From assembly GCA_020809705.1 (NCBI GenBank), contig CP085829.1:310001-374000 (forward strand): 64,000 nucleotides of DNA, in the 5' to 3' direction. The notes below the pieces were generated by a model, which had not been told where the DNA came from, did not search any database, and saw nothing but the letters and a program-made list of their open reading frames with translations. Position numbers and translations under genes: made by a program. Below are positions 22,356 to 34,065 of this stretch, in pieces. Each line of letters opens with the position of its first letter. Positions within the stretch are counted from its first letter, which is position 1. The stretch comes from Calonectria ilicicola. Taxonomy: Eukaryota; Ascomycota; Sordariomycetes; Hypocreales; Nectriaceae.

Positions 22356-24060
22356 ATGGATATGTATGGAGGCGGCTTGTACTGTGTCATCTGTGGTGGC
22401 CCGCTTCAGGTACCATATTGGCATGCTATATATGGGGAGAATCGATGGTCAGCGAATAGTTCATGGGAGGATCAATCAAAGAATGTAATGTACCTGCTTC
22501 TCATCTTTTTCACGGCTATATTATTGCGACACGTGACCCTACAAGGGATCGATGTTGCACAGAGGCGCTGTCGATGTCGGATTACTGTCATTGCTGTTGT
22601 GACAAGTGCAACCTTTGTCTGCGCTTTCAGAGTGGCAATATGACTAATTTGGCCACAGTGGTTAGCTGATATTCGTCTTGTCTCTCATGTGACAGCTGCG
22701 GATAGCTTTAGGTAAATATTCAATTACACACGAAGCATGAAGGGTTCAGACATCAACAGAGGGCTGGGGGCTGTTGTGCTGTGTCCCTTTCAAGCATTAC
22801 ACGTGCGGTGCTCACAAAATATTTCTAGGCAACAGGAATCTGGCAAACTAAACAACATATCCACAACTAGCGAGCTATTTGTTTCTGAAATAGCACAGTA
22901 TATGTCAGGCCACACGTTTGGGTTGACATCAATGAATGACGACGTGCTATCAACTTTCCAACCCGGCCATGTGTTCAACCCAGCTGAGGCCGAATCTCTG
23001 TGGAACCCGCTCATTGAATACACCGCACTATCATCCACCGAATCTGGGGATGTGCTGTTCCCAATACATGATCACTGCGTCACAATTAGTCAGCATGTAG
23101 CTTCATGGCATATTAATTACGATTCGAATTCGAATTTGGCCACAGACATGCCAAGCCTGCTAAGTGTTTACAATGCTCTCAAAGCCCACTATGCATCTAT
23201 CATGGCTACTGAGGAGCGAAGAGCCAAGGCCTTGGGCCTGGCCTGCAACACCCAGATCTGGCAAGGCCTTGAGTATGACCACAAGTATTACGGGGCTCAG
23301 CAGTTTTGGGGCATCCCAAGTTGGCACGTACGGCAAGACAATGAGGTTTGTCAAGTACCCTGATTGAGGCCTGTCGCTTGCATTATTGGATAGTATAGCT
23401 AACTCAATGATTTAGTGGTACTGCACGAGCCCCGTAGATTTTCCCAATCTCGCTCGTTTTATTTTAGAGCGTCTTATCGAAATCTCACCAGAGGAGGAGG
23501 GTGATGAGTTAGTAGTTAATGTCAAGACTACAGAAAAGAAGGGAAACAAAACTGGAGCCTCTGGTTCACCTGCGAGTTTAACTTTACATCCCTCTTCATC
23601 CTTGGAAAAACTGCCTCTGGAGGTGTTGGGCATGATTGTCGATTATCTCCCAACTAGCTCTCTCATACGCCTGCGACGGTGCTCAAAGACCCTCGTCGCG
23701 TCAATAGTAGTTGACCAGCATTTTTGGCAAACGGAGCTTTTTAAAGGCCGCGCGATCCCGTATCTCTGGGATCTTGGCAGTGTGCGGACTGAAGTAGATG
23801 ATATTCTGGCACGTTCCGAGAAGCAGAGGCGCTGGAATTGGAACGGGCTGGTCGAAATTTTGGGTCGTCCATTTGAGATTATGTATGCGGTGGAGCCGTC
23901 TTGGTCAAATGCGCCGTGGGAATTGCGGAATAGGTGTAGATTATCACTGCTCATTGGCGATCTTTTGAAGGTGAAGCGCGGGGATTCTGCCTTGCAATCT
24001 CAACGCCGCCAGACATATCACGTGGGAGGCTCTACACAGGATTGGATCGGAGATTACTGA
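22356..24060 (+). CDS. F-box domain protein
   Basis: The C-terminal exon 23416-24060 carries an F-box (EKLPLEVLGMIVDYLPTSSL, then IRLRRCSKTLVA), which in fungi recruits targets to SCF ubiquitin ligases through Skp1. It joins by a GTTTGT..TAG intron (23346-23415) to the preceding exon (about 22737-23345), which has AVVLCPFQALHVRCSQNI and IWQGLEYDHKYYGAQQFW, both typical of the long fungal F-box family. The first exon probably starts at 22356 with MDMYGGGLYCVICGGPL, the Cys-x2-Cys opening of that family. The exon or exons between about 22480 and 22740 could not be resolved, so a defect there cannot be excluded. Confidence 0.75.
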
Positions 24061-24242
24061 TAGCTACATTTAATATAATTGTCATAAGGGTGGTGCCAAT
24101 CTCAGGCGTTAAAAGGGGCAGAAATCACAGCTGTCTGTGCCGGGCTTTTGGAGACAGTTGGGATCGCAACTGTTGGAAGCGAAAAGTCACAGCTTTGCCC
24201 ATGTTTAGGTCGATGTAAACAGCATTCTAGATCTGTATTTTC

Positions 24243-25660
24243 CTATTCAAAAGTATCAGAATCACAAGACGGAATAAAATATCCGGTAGTATTTTCAGTC
24301 TTTCCACTTGGGGTAGTGATTAAGATGTGGCTCCAACCCGGTCCGCCAGCATTGGCCCACAGCCATGTGAAAGGAATAGCGTCCCCTTCATTCAAAGTAA
24401 TCGAGTAGGTTCCACCGATGTAAGGCTGTGTGACTCTCAAAGCCTTGTACACGGTGTCGCCATCATTCCATTGGTATGCAGGATTACCAATCCAGAGATA
24501 CCCATAATTATCAATGGAGTTCCCATCAGTGAAGAAGGTATATGAGCCAGGTTCTTTCGCAATGAAGAAGCCATTGGAAACAATACCAGCGACATTTGAA
24601 TCGAATTGTTTACCATCGTCGAGGGTGATCATCAAAGAGGCATACGACGGCCAGTTGGGTGTAGCAAAATTCAGGTTTTCCATGATGCCAGAAAAGTCCG
24701 GTGTGAGGCTTTTGAAATGAGCAGCATCGAACGAACCCACATTTCCTGCATTGTTGTAACCCCTATACGCGATTCCAGTAGGCTCAAATGCCGTTGCGAT
24801 AGCATACTCAGTTTCTGTTGTAGTGCTTGTGACTGTCTGGACTGAAACAGTAACAGTTTGTACCTCCGTTTGAAATGCCGTAGTCGTACTTGGAATACAA
24901 TGTTAGGAGCTTTCGGCTTGCTACTTTTGGTAGGGTCTGACTTACACATCTACGACTGGCGTAAAAGTTCCAGTCTTAGTTACTGTAACAGTGTTCGGAT
25001 TTAGTGTAGCAAGTCTTGTAACCACCGTAGTGGCGGTCGGAATCAACAGACACAGGCATGCAGAAGAGATCTGTGATGGGCCCAAATTTCCAAACAAATT
25101 TACGCTTATGTCAATGTCGATGCGTTTAACCAACTCTTCGTCCAAAATACTGGTGGTGGGGGCGGAATAGGCACTGTCAAGACAGCCCAAAGTAGTCGTC
25201 GAATTGACCGATGTGATGGTCTCCGTCTCAACCTACAACCAAACATTGATGAGCAGGATCCTCTGACAAGTTCTTAAGATTTGGTACCTTGGTAAAAGTG
25301 TCGATATAGGAGTCAGTAATAGTAATCTGGGCCACACGGGTCTGGAAACGCGTTATTGGATCCTTAGTCACGATGACTGATGCAGTATTGGTTTGCGGCG
25401 CAGGTGTGACGGTGAAAACCGCAGTTCTTCAATTATAATTAGATGGCTTACGCAGTGTGAAATTATGTATGATATAGTCACCGTGTTTGTGTTGGAATGG
25501 ATAGGTAGCTGGAGCAATAGCTCGTTGCATCGGCATTATTCTTGAGCCCAAGGATAAGAAGCCTCTGCACGGTGCAAAATATAGTGTCGACAAGGGCTGG
25601 AACAGGTTCGGCAGATACGAGCAAAGGAAAAAGAAAAGGGGTAATAATTCGACGATACAT
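24243..25660 (-). CDS. Secreted GLEYA-domain adhesin-like protein
   Basis: Exons 25660-25482, 25426-25288, 25232-24946 and 24888-24243 encode 416 residues in one frame. A signal peptide is visible (MYRRIITPFLFPLLVSAEP). The middle is rich in Thr, Ser and Val (VTVSVQTVTSTTTET). The C-terminal ~190 residues form a GLEYA/PA14-like lectin domain: GIAYRGYNNAG, SFDAAHFKSLTPDFSG, GYLWIGNPAYQWNDGDT and LNEGDAIPFTWLWANAGGPG. GLEYA proteins are extracellular adhesins that bind glycans on hosts or other cells. No GPI-anchor signal is seen at the C-terminus, so it may be wall-associated by other means or free. The start at 25660 is chosen because it begins the signal peptide. Confidence 0.88.
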
Positions 25661-27426
25661 TTTTCTCAGCGTATCGGGTAATGGGTTTCGGGGTATTTCG
25701 TTTGTGTTTAAACGGGGACTCTTGACAACGTATTGATGGGACCAAGTGCATTTATATTTTCCCAAACATGGCGAATTCCTATCGATGCATCTGTGGCAAT
25801 TATATCTCAGCTTTCGATACTACTTAGACCAATGAAGAGTTCTTCTACGGCCGAGCTGATACAAGGTTTCGGCAGTTGTACTAATATTTTTCTAGCTGCA
25901 TCCAACCTTTACGGCTGAATCAAAGCGCATTCAGCTGCTGGTATGCGAGACCGGTCGAAATTAGCGCCGAACTAGACAGCTAAAAGTCCCGATATATTCA
26001 CATGGGTAAATGCAAACATACCTCCCGTAACTTGTAAACCGGGGAGAAGGTCGAGTTTGATCACGTAGACCTCCATGTTACAATACTGACATATAACGAG
26101 CCATTGCAGTTTATGATAGACAGGGCCTTGCATTTCAACCAATGTTATGGAAACACAGTATTCGCAGATAACTTGGTACCCTTCCGGTCTACTGAATTCA
26201 CTAGTCCTTTTTTGTGTGTGTGTCAACGGTGGGTAGCATATCACCCGTTGGCATTTGCTTGTGACAACCACCGATAGACTAAACGGTTAACGATCAATAC
26301 GGGGTCTAGAAATATTGTCGGGTCCTTTGTATGAGACTAAGAAAGTAATTTACCCGGAATTTACCTTCATTATGCCAATTTGGGGGTCAAATTTCCCCCC
26401 TCGAGATTGAACCTTTTTTTTAGTAATAATTGTAAATGGAGCTTAACTATACCACATAAGACTAATGGAATGGCTATGAAGTAAATTATTATCACAACAG
26501 TAAAAGCTGACTGAAGGAAGGTATCTGAAATTTTCCAAGATTTGTTGACCGCCGGAGGATTCCAGGGAGAGGTGATTGTAATGCGCGCCTGCTTGCAAGC
26601 CTGTCACTATGAGACATGAGTCATGGCTGGGAAGGGTTTATGCTAATTTATTTAAAGCTCGAGGAAATCTTAAAAATGAGTTTAAATCTTAAATTGATGG
26701 TTTATCACCACTTCGAGGAAGCTACTGGATCATCGCTGAAATTTGCTTTAACTTAGATGTCTATGCAAGAGAAAGGTTCTTTACTTGCCTAGGTTTACGG
26801 TTATAGTCAAAAGTGCAACGAGCGCACCTCTCTTCTAGCCAACCTGTCTGCCCAGATATCGAGTAGATTCCGGACCTTGGAAAAATTGAAATATCAACCA
26901 TTGATTAGTGGTCTACTAGAGACAAACCTGATGCTGGTGAGATGATAAACCAAACCATTGCGGTTCGCAGATGCTGCTGGCCAAATCAAAATAGTGACTG
27001 CTTTTGATCCTGCGATTTATTTTACGGAATCTAGTCGTAGATTTACATGTTACATAGTTATTTTTAAAAGGTCAAGAGGCTCTGATAGGACCAGATCTGA
27101 CTTGGTTTAAGACTCTGACAGTGCGACAGACTACTCAATGGATGTGGGCCAGAAAGGGTGGTTATTGAAGGAATACGAAAACGCTCGCTAGACCAAGTAC
27201 TCTGGGCTGGCTCTTGGTGATTCACGTCGTAGTATCCGACAAGCTTGAAAACAAATGTCCAACTAAGTGTGGCAGTGGAGGGGACGGTATGATCCATGGG
27301 TTCTGTCTGCCCCTGAGCCAATCCCCGGCTGAGCCCTGAAATGCCACCAACTTCAGCTGCAATATCCTCACCAAACTTATCAAGCGGCTCTATTGATACC
27401 TGGATCCGGTACAGATTTAGGTCACT
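25661..27426. other. Long AT-rich spacer, no gene seen
   Basis: About 1.8 kb without coding structure on either strand. 26280-27060 is notably AT-rich. I see no terminal repeats or transposase remnants that would identify a mobile element. Confidence 0.45.
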
Positions 27427-27966
27427 ATGAAAGTGAAAACACTCCTTCTCTCATGCGCTAGCCCCTCTATGACTGAGGCTGGTAAAAGACGCAGCTTTCT
27501 GGATGGCGATTGATAGTCGGATTAGATATGCGTATCACGCCATTCACCTGGCCTTCTTTCCCAATCATCTACAGCGGTGATTGAAGAGTCTAACACAACA
27601 GTAGAGTCAATTCTTAATACAGAATATAGCACTGCTGCAAACTCTGCGCTAGTTGCAGATTCAGTAACCGAATCTACGACCAGTGGAGCCTCAACCACCG
27701 CTTCAGATGCCGCAACTATAGGTGCCACTACGCCTGCATACTTAGCAATCACAGATTTCGTCACTCATACTAAGGATTTAACAACTACGGACACCGCCAC
27801 TCCTGTTGAATCCGCAACTGAGACCCCGGAGCCAGGAATCAAAGCCATGGCATCAAACTCATTGTTCGCAGCCTTTACACAAACTACACCACTGACAACT
27901 AACGGTGGATTTAAAGATGGATTCGAAAGTCCATCGGTTTCCGCCTCAGAGAGGTGGGCTAATTGA
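27427..27966 (+). CDS. Possible small Ser/Thr-rich secreted protein
   Basis: A short first exon 27427-27481 (MKVKTLLLSCASPSMTEA) followed by a GTAAAA..CAG intron (27482-27574) joins in frame with 27575-27966 to give about 148 residues. The mature part is rich in Thr, Ala and Ser (TESTTSGASTTASDAA), like stalk regions of wall proteins. The signal peptide is weak, and the opposite strand is also open over part of the region because of the Thr/Ser codon pattern, so this could be a remnant of a larger adhesin gene or not coding at all. Confidence 0.35.
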
Positions 27967-28240
27967 GCCCAGTAAGCCTGCGAGAGTGCTGCTTACTCAT
28001 CCCACCAAGTAATGCACATTGTTGTTGCCTTAGGCACCTCGAATTGTCGCTGGTTGTGATGCAATTGAGGGGTTTTTGCACAATCGTCATCGCCAAGATG
28101 ATGATATACTAACTATTGTTGGGCGTGGGTTATGTCACGGTAGGCCCGTCCCAGGTATTGCTTATCTACCCTCTTGCTAGTAATTGAACTGCCGGGCTAG
28201 TACATTACCAGTTTGCCTCATCCACTCTTAGACCATAAAA

Positions 28241-31200
28241 ATGGCCTCAAATAACGAGAATACCGGTAAATCTCAGGTATAGCTAACCCCATATATGGCT
28301 GATCATTGCACTGAGTGGGTCAGCAGTCGACAGATAAAGACGCTGCATTTCTACAAACCAAAGACGAGTTTTTGTCATCTCTGGACCCAGCATATCATCA
28401 TCTCTATTCCCCATGCGGGTCTGCAGACAGTTTGAAGGAGAGTATCGGCGAAGTGGGGCTTGTCGCTCGCAGAAGGGCAAAGAGCGTAGCTTTCGTCAAT
28501 GTGGTTGCTAATATTTCAGACTGCCTGAAACCCTACTTTGAGGTGATCAGTATTGTTGTATCGTCCAACCCTGAGTATGCAGCTGTGGTCTGGGGCGCAT
28601 TTCGGCTGGTGTTCCAAGTATTTTCCCACTCGCGTGAGGTCGTTCACCAGCTGACCAGATTACAGTTAGCTGTCAACTATACTTCCTTCTTCGACAAACT
28701 TATCAAGCTGCTCGAACACCTGGTAGACAAATTTCCTCAGTACGATATGATACTGGAGATTTGTGATTTAGCGAAGAAGGACACTTCTCAGGCGAGAAGA
28801 TTGGAGAAATGGAAAACAGACGGATCACGAGTTCGACGGAACATTCAAGCGGTGTATCATGATGTCTTGCAAATTATTCAAATTGCAACAGAAGTATTTA
28901 TGAAACGAGATGGGAGTAAGATAACCCATACTCTTTTGATTATGGCTCACCGTTTGCAGGCTTAAAAAGGACGGCAGTAGTTGTTGCTGACCTTATGTGG
29001 AAGCCTTTCCACTCGAAATTTGAGGAACTTATCCAACAATTGGCTGACCATCGTCGCGATCTCTTCGAAGAGCTCCAAATTCAAATATCCTTCACAATCT
29101 TCAACGAGAGAGTAAACGTTGCTGCTATGCGTGATCTCATGTCTCTGGGCAGGCGAATGATGTTGTCGAACAACAGTTGGCGGCGGAAGAACGGCGTCTC
29201 GCAGAGGAAGAACGTCGTCTCATGGCCGATGAGCGCTTGCAAAATTCAAACACTAGGCAGACCATGGAAGCTTTGTTTGTCGAACTTAGAGCAAGAATGA
29301 CTGTTCTGGAAAAGGATCGCCTCGGTGAGTGTCCTTATTATCGCCTAGGTGTTGCTAATACTATACTAGAAAAAGTGCTCTCTGATATTCGCTCTTGGAT
29401 CGCAGCCCCGGACTATGTTTCCACGTATGAAAGGGCCGATCAGGCACGCCAAGAAGGAACTGCGACCTGGATCTTTGACTACGCTCGGTACATTGAATGG
29501 TTGCAGGCAGAAGCGGTTGCCCCAACTGACTTTCTTTTTGGTCCTCGGACTATGTGGATCTACGGTATGATTTGCGTCCAGTTATTAAGGACAAGGCTTA
29601 CGCTATCAAAGGTCACCCGGGTGCTGGAAAGACAGTATTGGCTGGATCAGTTGTTGGCAATCTTCGCGAGTGCAGGGGTAGTCACAGTTATTATTTCTTT
29701 TTCGACTACAATTCTGACTCCGGAAGATCCGCCATATCTGCTTACCGATCGCTAGTTTCTCAGATGTTGTGGGACTATCAACATGACCGAGTAGTGCTTG
29801 ATCGCTTTGCCTTTATCTTGAGTGCTAGAGGTCACGGGAATCCAGTTTCTTCGGAATCTGCCTTGATCGATTTGCTAAGCTTTTGCCTTCCAGAAAACTC
29901 AATTCTAGTTCTTGATGGGCTTGACGAATGCGCTGATAGCGAGTCTGTAGTGCAATCATTCTTAGAGTTGTCAAAATCCAAACCGTCGCTTAGACTTCTT
30001 TTTTTTTAGTCGTGTCACTGTGACAGCGCTTAGCAGGTCTACAGCTGATAAAATGCGGCTGCAATTGGTCAAAAATGACCTTGTCTATGACATTCGCAGC
30101 TTTCTTGATTACCACCTAACGCAACTCTTTCATCAAAACCTCCTTCCAGCAAACAGGTATCGTGAGATAGACACGATGATGGGTCGGCTTCTTCGCGGCT
30201 CTGACGGCATGTTCCTTTGGGCAAATCTGATGATCAAATATTTGCGATCTGGCTTCATGACTCCATATTCTCGATTAGAGGCCATCAGGCGAATTAATTT
30301 CCCCGAAGGTCTCGAGGCCATGTACGAGAGAATCATCACTCTCATACTGTCTTCCGGAACAACGCCTAGCATCATTGCTTCCAGGACCATAACTCTGGTA
30401 GTTCATTCACTTCTACCAATGTCCTCAACGCAAATTCGTCAAGCCTTGATTGTGGACGGCGGCCTTCCAGCATTCTCTGCCTGCGATGACATCCACGCAT
30501 TTGAAGAGGCCGTAGTATCAGCGTGCGCTGGCTTAGTGGAAAGCCAAATCGTTCCCGACGCACTCAAAACTGGCTCCACCATTTCACAACTGCGTCTGAT
30601 ACACTTTTCTGCCGAAGAACTACTCAGAGACCCTTTCGGCGACTTGCGCATGCATCTTGCTCCGACCCACGCCATCGCCGGGGTTAGCAATCTTGTGCCC
30701 GACCCAGTCAACGCACAGCTATACTTGGCTAGCTGCTGTCTGCGCCAACTTCTTAGCCACACTCCAGCGCAGCCTCTATCTGGCAGACATGATCAGAGTA
30801 TCACCAAATCTCGGCTGCGCTCTGACTTTTGCTTCACAGATCACTCAGCTGTATTATGGATTGGCTATCTCCATAATGCAGCCGAGATGATTCATAAGCA
30901 CAACGCTTATCATCCAATACACTGCCCACTCTTCACGGAACCACTGAAGGCCGTCGTGCAATTACTCTGGGAATTTCTGAAACAGCCTCGCACCTTATCC
31001 GTCTGGCTGGAAACTTTTTATACTGCAGCCAGCAACAGGAGGACCCTGGGATATGTCGGACCTCCGACACACCTGTTTGCCACCTGGGCCACTTCTCTGC
31101 GAACCCTAGGTGGCAGTTCTGAGCGGGATCTCTCCGTATTTTTGCGGGAGTTTGGTTATGACATTGACCGCATTGTTGAGTGCTGGGGGGAGCAGATTGG

Positions 31201-32745
31201 AAAAAGCCCCGCAAATCGTGTGGGACGAGATGACTGGCTTTCAAAATAGCAATTTTTTCTTCAACGTCGCCAGCACCCAAGTCTCAATTCAGAATCCCAC
31301 GCCACCATCCACAGTAGGTTTGTCTCCAACTCCTATTGCTGTAATCTCCAGAACAGCAAATAATGGTCGAGTAAAAGGAGTTCTTAGCGTGTGGACACCT
31401 CGGTAAGTTGCCAGCTCCGAGGCATGATGTCTATTAACAAATCTCAGTCAGCTATACGATGATTGCTATGCGCCCCCAATTGCGGGTTCTACGGTATCGG
31501 AAGACCTCAGGGTATCCACTGGCTGGGTGGTTGTATACGAGATCTGGAGCATGCAGGGGAGTATAGAGAGACGCGCCAGAATCGAATTCACTCTTGATCC
31601 AGGCCAGGTCCTGCATCACACACGCCGATACATCAACCAGGCTTTCCCCCGGACTATGGAACTTCCTCTAGCTATTTCTCCAGACATCTGTTCATTCACA
31701 GCTCTACTGACTCTTTTTGTCATTAAGGAGGAGCCAAGTGGGTTGGTGCGATACATGTCCGTAGCACTGCCTGCGGAACCTCCCCTGCCCGATCATACTA
31801 TGATATGGTTTAGATATGACACTTATATCAGTGGCACAGGAAATTACCTTCTTTTCCACGAAAAGACTAAATCCAACCACAATATTCTAATCATGTTTCA
31901 ATATCAATCATCACAGAACGAACTTGAGATTGTGGAGACTAGCAGGTTGGATCTCAGGAATCTTTCTGGTGCTTGGAACTTTACATTTCATCCCAAGCTC
32001 GTCATCCTGGCTTTCAAGGGTGTTCTTGGTACTTTGGACACATCATTTACTTATAGAATTGTCATGTGGATGTTTGACAACGGTAAGTACGGGTAAATCT
32101 CTTTTCTTTCCAACAGATTAATAATTATTCACAGCTATGCGCGACGTGTTTAGCCATAGCCTCGATCACCCTGACAAGAGAGTCAAGTTTATGCAATTCT
32201 CCTCCTGTGGAAAGAATCTCATCTACCAAACTGGCACTACCTGGAGTGTATTGTCAGTTCCATCTAAATTCCTGGATGATCCCAAGGCCATGATGGCAAC
32301 TCTTGAGCCAGACGAAGGTATCGTGAGTCTGACAGGAAAATTCGTCCTCTCGAAGTTAGACTACACACCAAAAACTGTCACACAAAGCTTGATAGCAGGT
32401 TCAGACATATCAGCAAGTAGAATCTCCATTTCATGGCACCAGGGTGATTTCAATCTATCAGTTGGAGAGGGATCGTTGTCAGAAGCCACCAGAATTCTCT
32501 CTCTACCTCCTTCATATAACCTGGAATCTATGATTCCAACCTTTATCCCTCCAGAAAGTCTCGGTGATTCAGTCAGGATTTCAACCGACAGAGATGTCCG
32601 GCCTAGCTATCCGATGGTACAGCCTAAAACAGAACCCGCTATCACAGTGTTTTCGAGAGATCCAAGATTCATCATGGCTCCACCTCGTCTTCTAGATGTA
32701 GTACCTAGCTTAGCTGAGCAAGATGCGATTGATGACAATAGCTAA
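28241..32745 (+). pseudogene. NACHT-type NLR (STAND) protein with two homopolymer frameshifts
   Basis: Exons join in frame through introns 28277-28323, 28916-28959, 29112-29152, 29325-29369, 29565-29611, 31403-31447 and 32083-32134. The N-terminal helical domain (AAVVWGAFRLVFQVFSHSRE) is of the kind that precedes NACHT in many fungal STAND proteins. A charged coiled coil follows (AAEERRLAEEERRLMADERL). Removing intron 29565-29611 makes the P-loop WIYGHPGAGKT; Walker B is LVLDGLDECAD. The C-terminus (31450-32745) is beta-rich, possibly a propeller, without clear WD40 repeats. Two breaks remain: a T9 run at 29999-30007 puts a TAG in frame where FFSRVTVTAL should continue, and a G6 run at 31185-31190 shifts the frame before KAPQIVWDEMTGF. 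One base fewer in each run would restore continuity. Either a decaying gene or sequence errors. Confidence 0.78.
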
Positions 32746-34065
32746 ACTGCTGCAACTTCGAATTGCTCTCTATATATTTTATAAAACTACCCGAGACTGT
32801 TTACACTCTCATTGCACATCAATAATGCTTTCACATTCACATTTTTAATTTCCAAGTCTAATAATGAGACTGCCACCGACTCGTGCACGATTGTTATCTT
32901 TCCTGATAGCGGAATCTAGCTGCAAGCGACAGTCAACCCCTCCAGATGGAGGATAGGTGATGTCCATCCATCGATTACTTTATGTTTTTTTTTACCTATA
33001 TAAAACTCTGACTATCCAGCAAGGTCAAGTATTGATTCCTTTATTATGCTTACTGGTATGGAAACATTGGCAAGATCACAGGTTACAAAAAAATAGGCCG
33101 AACTTTATCTGAAACAGAGAGGTTATAATCACGTTAGAACTATGAGAGACAATAAAATTGACTGGAAATCTCTTAATTCCTTCTACTCAGGTAGCTTTAA
33201 TAGTCTCTCTAACTCTAATAACACGGAGAGATAATAGTTTAGGGAGCCTTATATTAACTACCAGATGGGCAATACTGTACCAGTCAGCACTTCCGTGGCT
33301 GCACCAAGCCCGATACAGCCAGGTATAGTTGACTCCTGAAACAGATTTTATAAGGTCACCTGAGGTGATACATGTTATAGTGTTACTCAAAATAATGGTA
33401 GTAGCCTCAATGTGTTTTATCCATGAAACCCTGCTGTTGGCACGGATTATTCCGATCTTAAGATTGGTGTTTGTTTTTGCATCGGTATCTGTTACTGGAT
33501 CAACCCAGGAGATTACTTCATAATAAAAGGGCATTTAGATCAAGTGGCTAATGAATAATGCTGTAAAGTTGATATTAACGATGATCTGAATCTCCACTAA
33601 ATTTCACAACATACTCTCTTGTCGCCGTCTCCATAGCTCTCGCGCTTGCATAGCCCCATTTCTATTCTCTCCCAAATCTCCGAAAAGCCCTGACCGAATC
33701 AAAGATGCTATGCGAGTTAAGCGGGGTAGTCTAAACTGGCGAGGCGAAAGTACACTTCTGATCGAAGCAGTTTCACCAGGCAAATTCTCAACATAGTAAC
33801 ATAACCGAACGCAGTTTCCTGCATACTATGCTTCTATTTAAGCCAAAAAGAGTTGAGAACGATGAAAATAATAGTTTTGCGACTCCTGAGGCACGCACTT
33901 TGCGAACTCCGTCACGCATCCACGATCATCAGGCCATTAGGTTGATGATCTATAATCTCAAACTTTTTTCTTTTCTTTCGAATTCGATTGGTTAGATTCA
34001 GTGACTGACACATCTGAAGGTAATGAATGAAAGTTTACAATTCTACTCAGCTATTTCTTTACTGC
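32746..34065. other. AT-rich spacer, no gene seen
   Basis: A minus-strand open frame at 33187-33534 lacks a sensible start, domain or splice partner. The region may hold a decayed gene, but I cannot name it. Confidence 0.45.

Noticed and set aside
27522..27764. Minus-strand open frame opposite the Ser/Thr-rich region
   Set aside because: It mirrors the Thr/Ser/Ala codon pattern of the plus strand. The plus strand alone has a signal-like exon and splice sites.
29999..30007. Programmed ribosomal frameshift at the T9 run
   Set aside because: No conserved slippery-site context or downstream structure was apparent, and a second unrelated shift follows at 31185. Decay or error is simpler.
33187..33534. 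115-codon minus-strand open frame
   Set aside because: AT-rich context, no recognisable motif, no plausible start context or exon partners.
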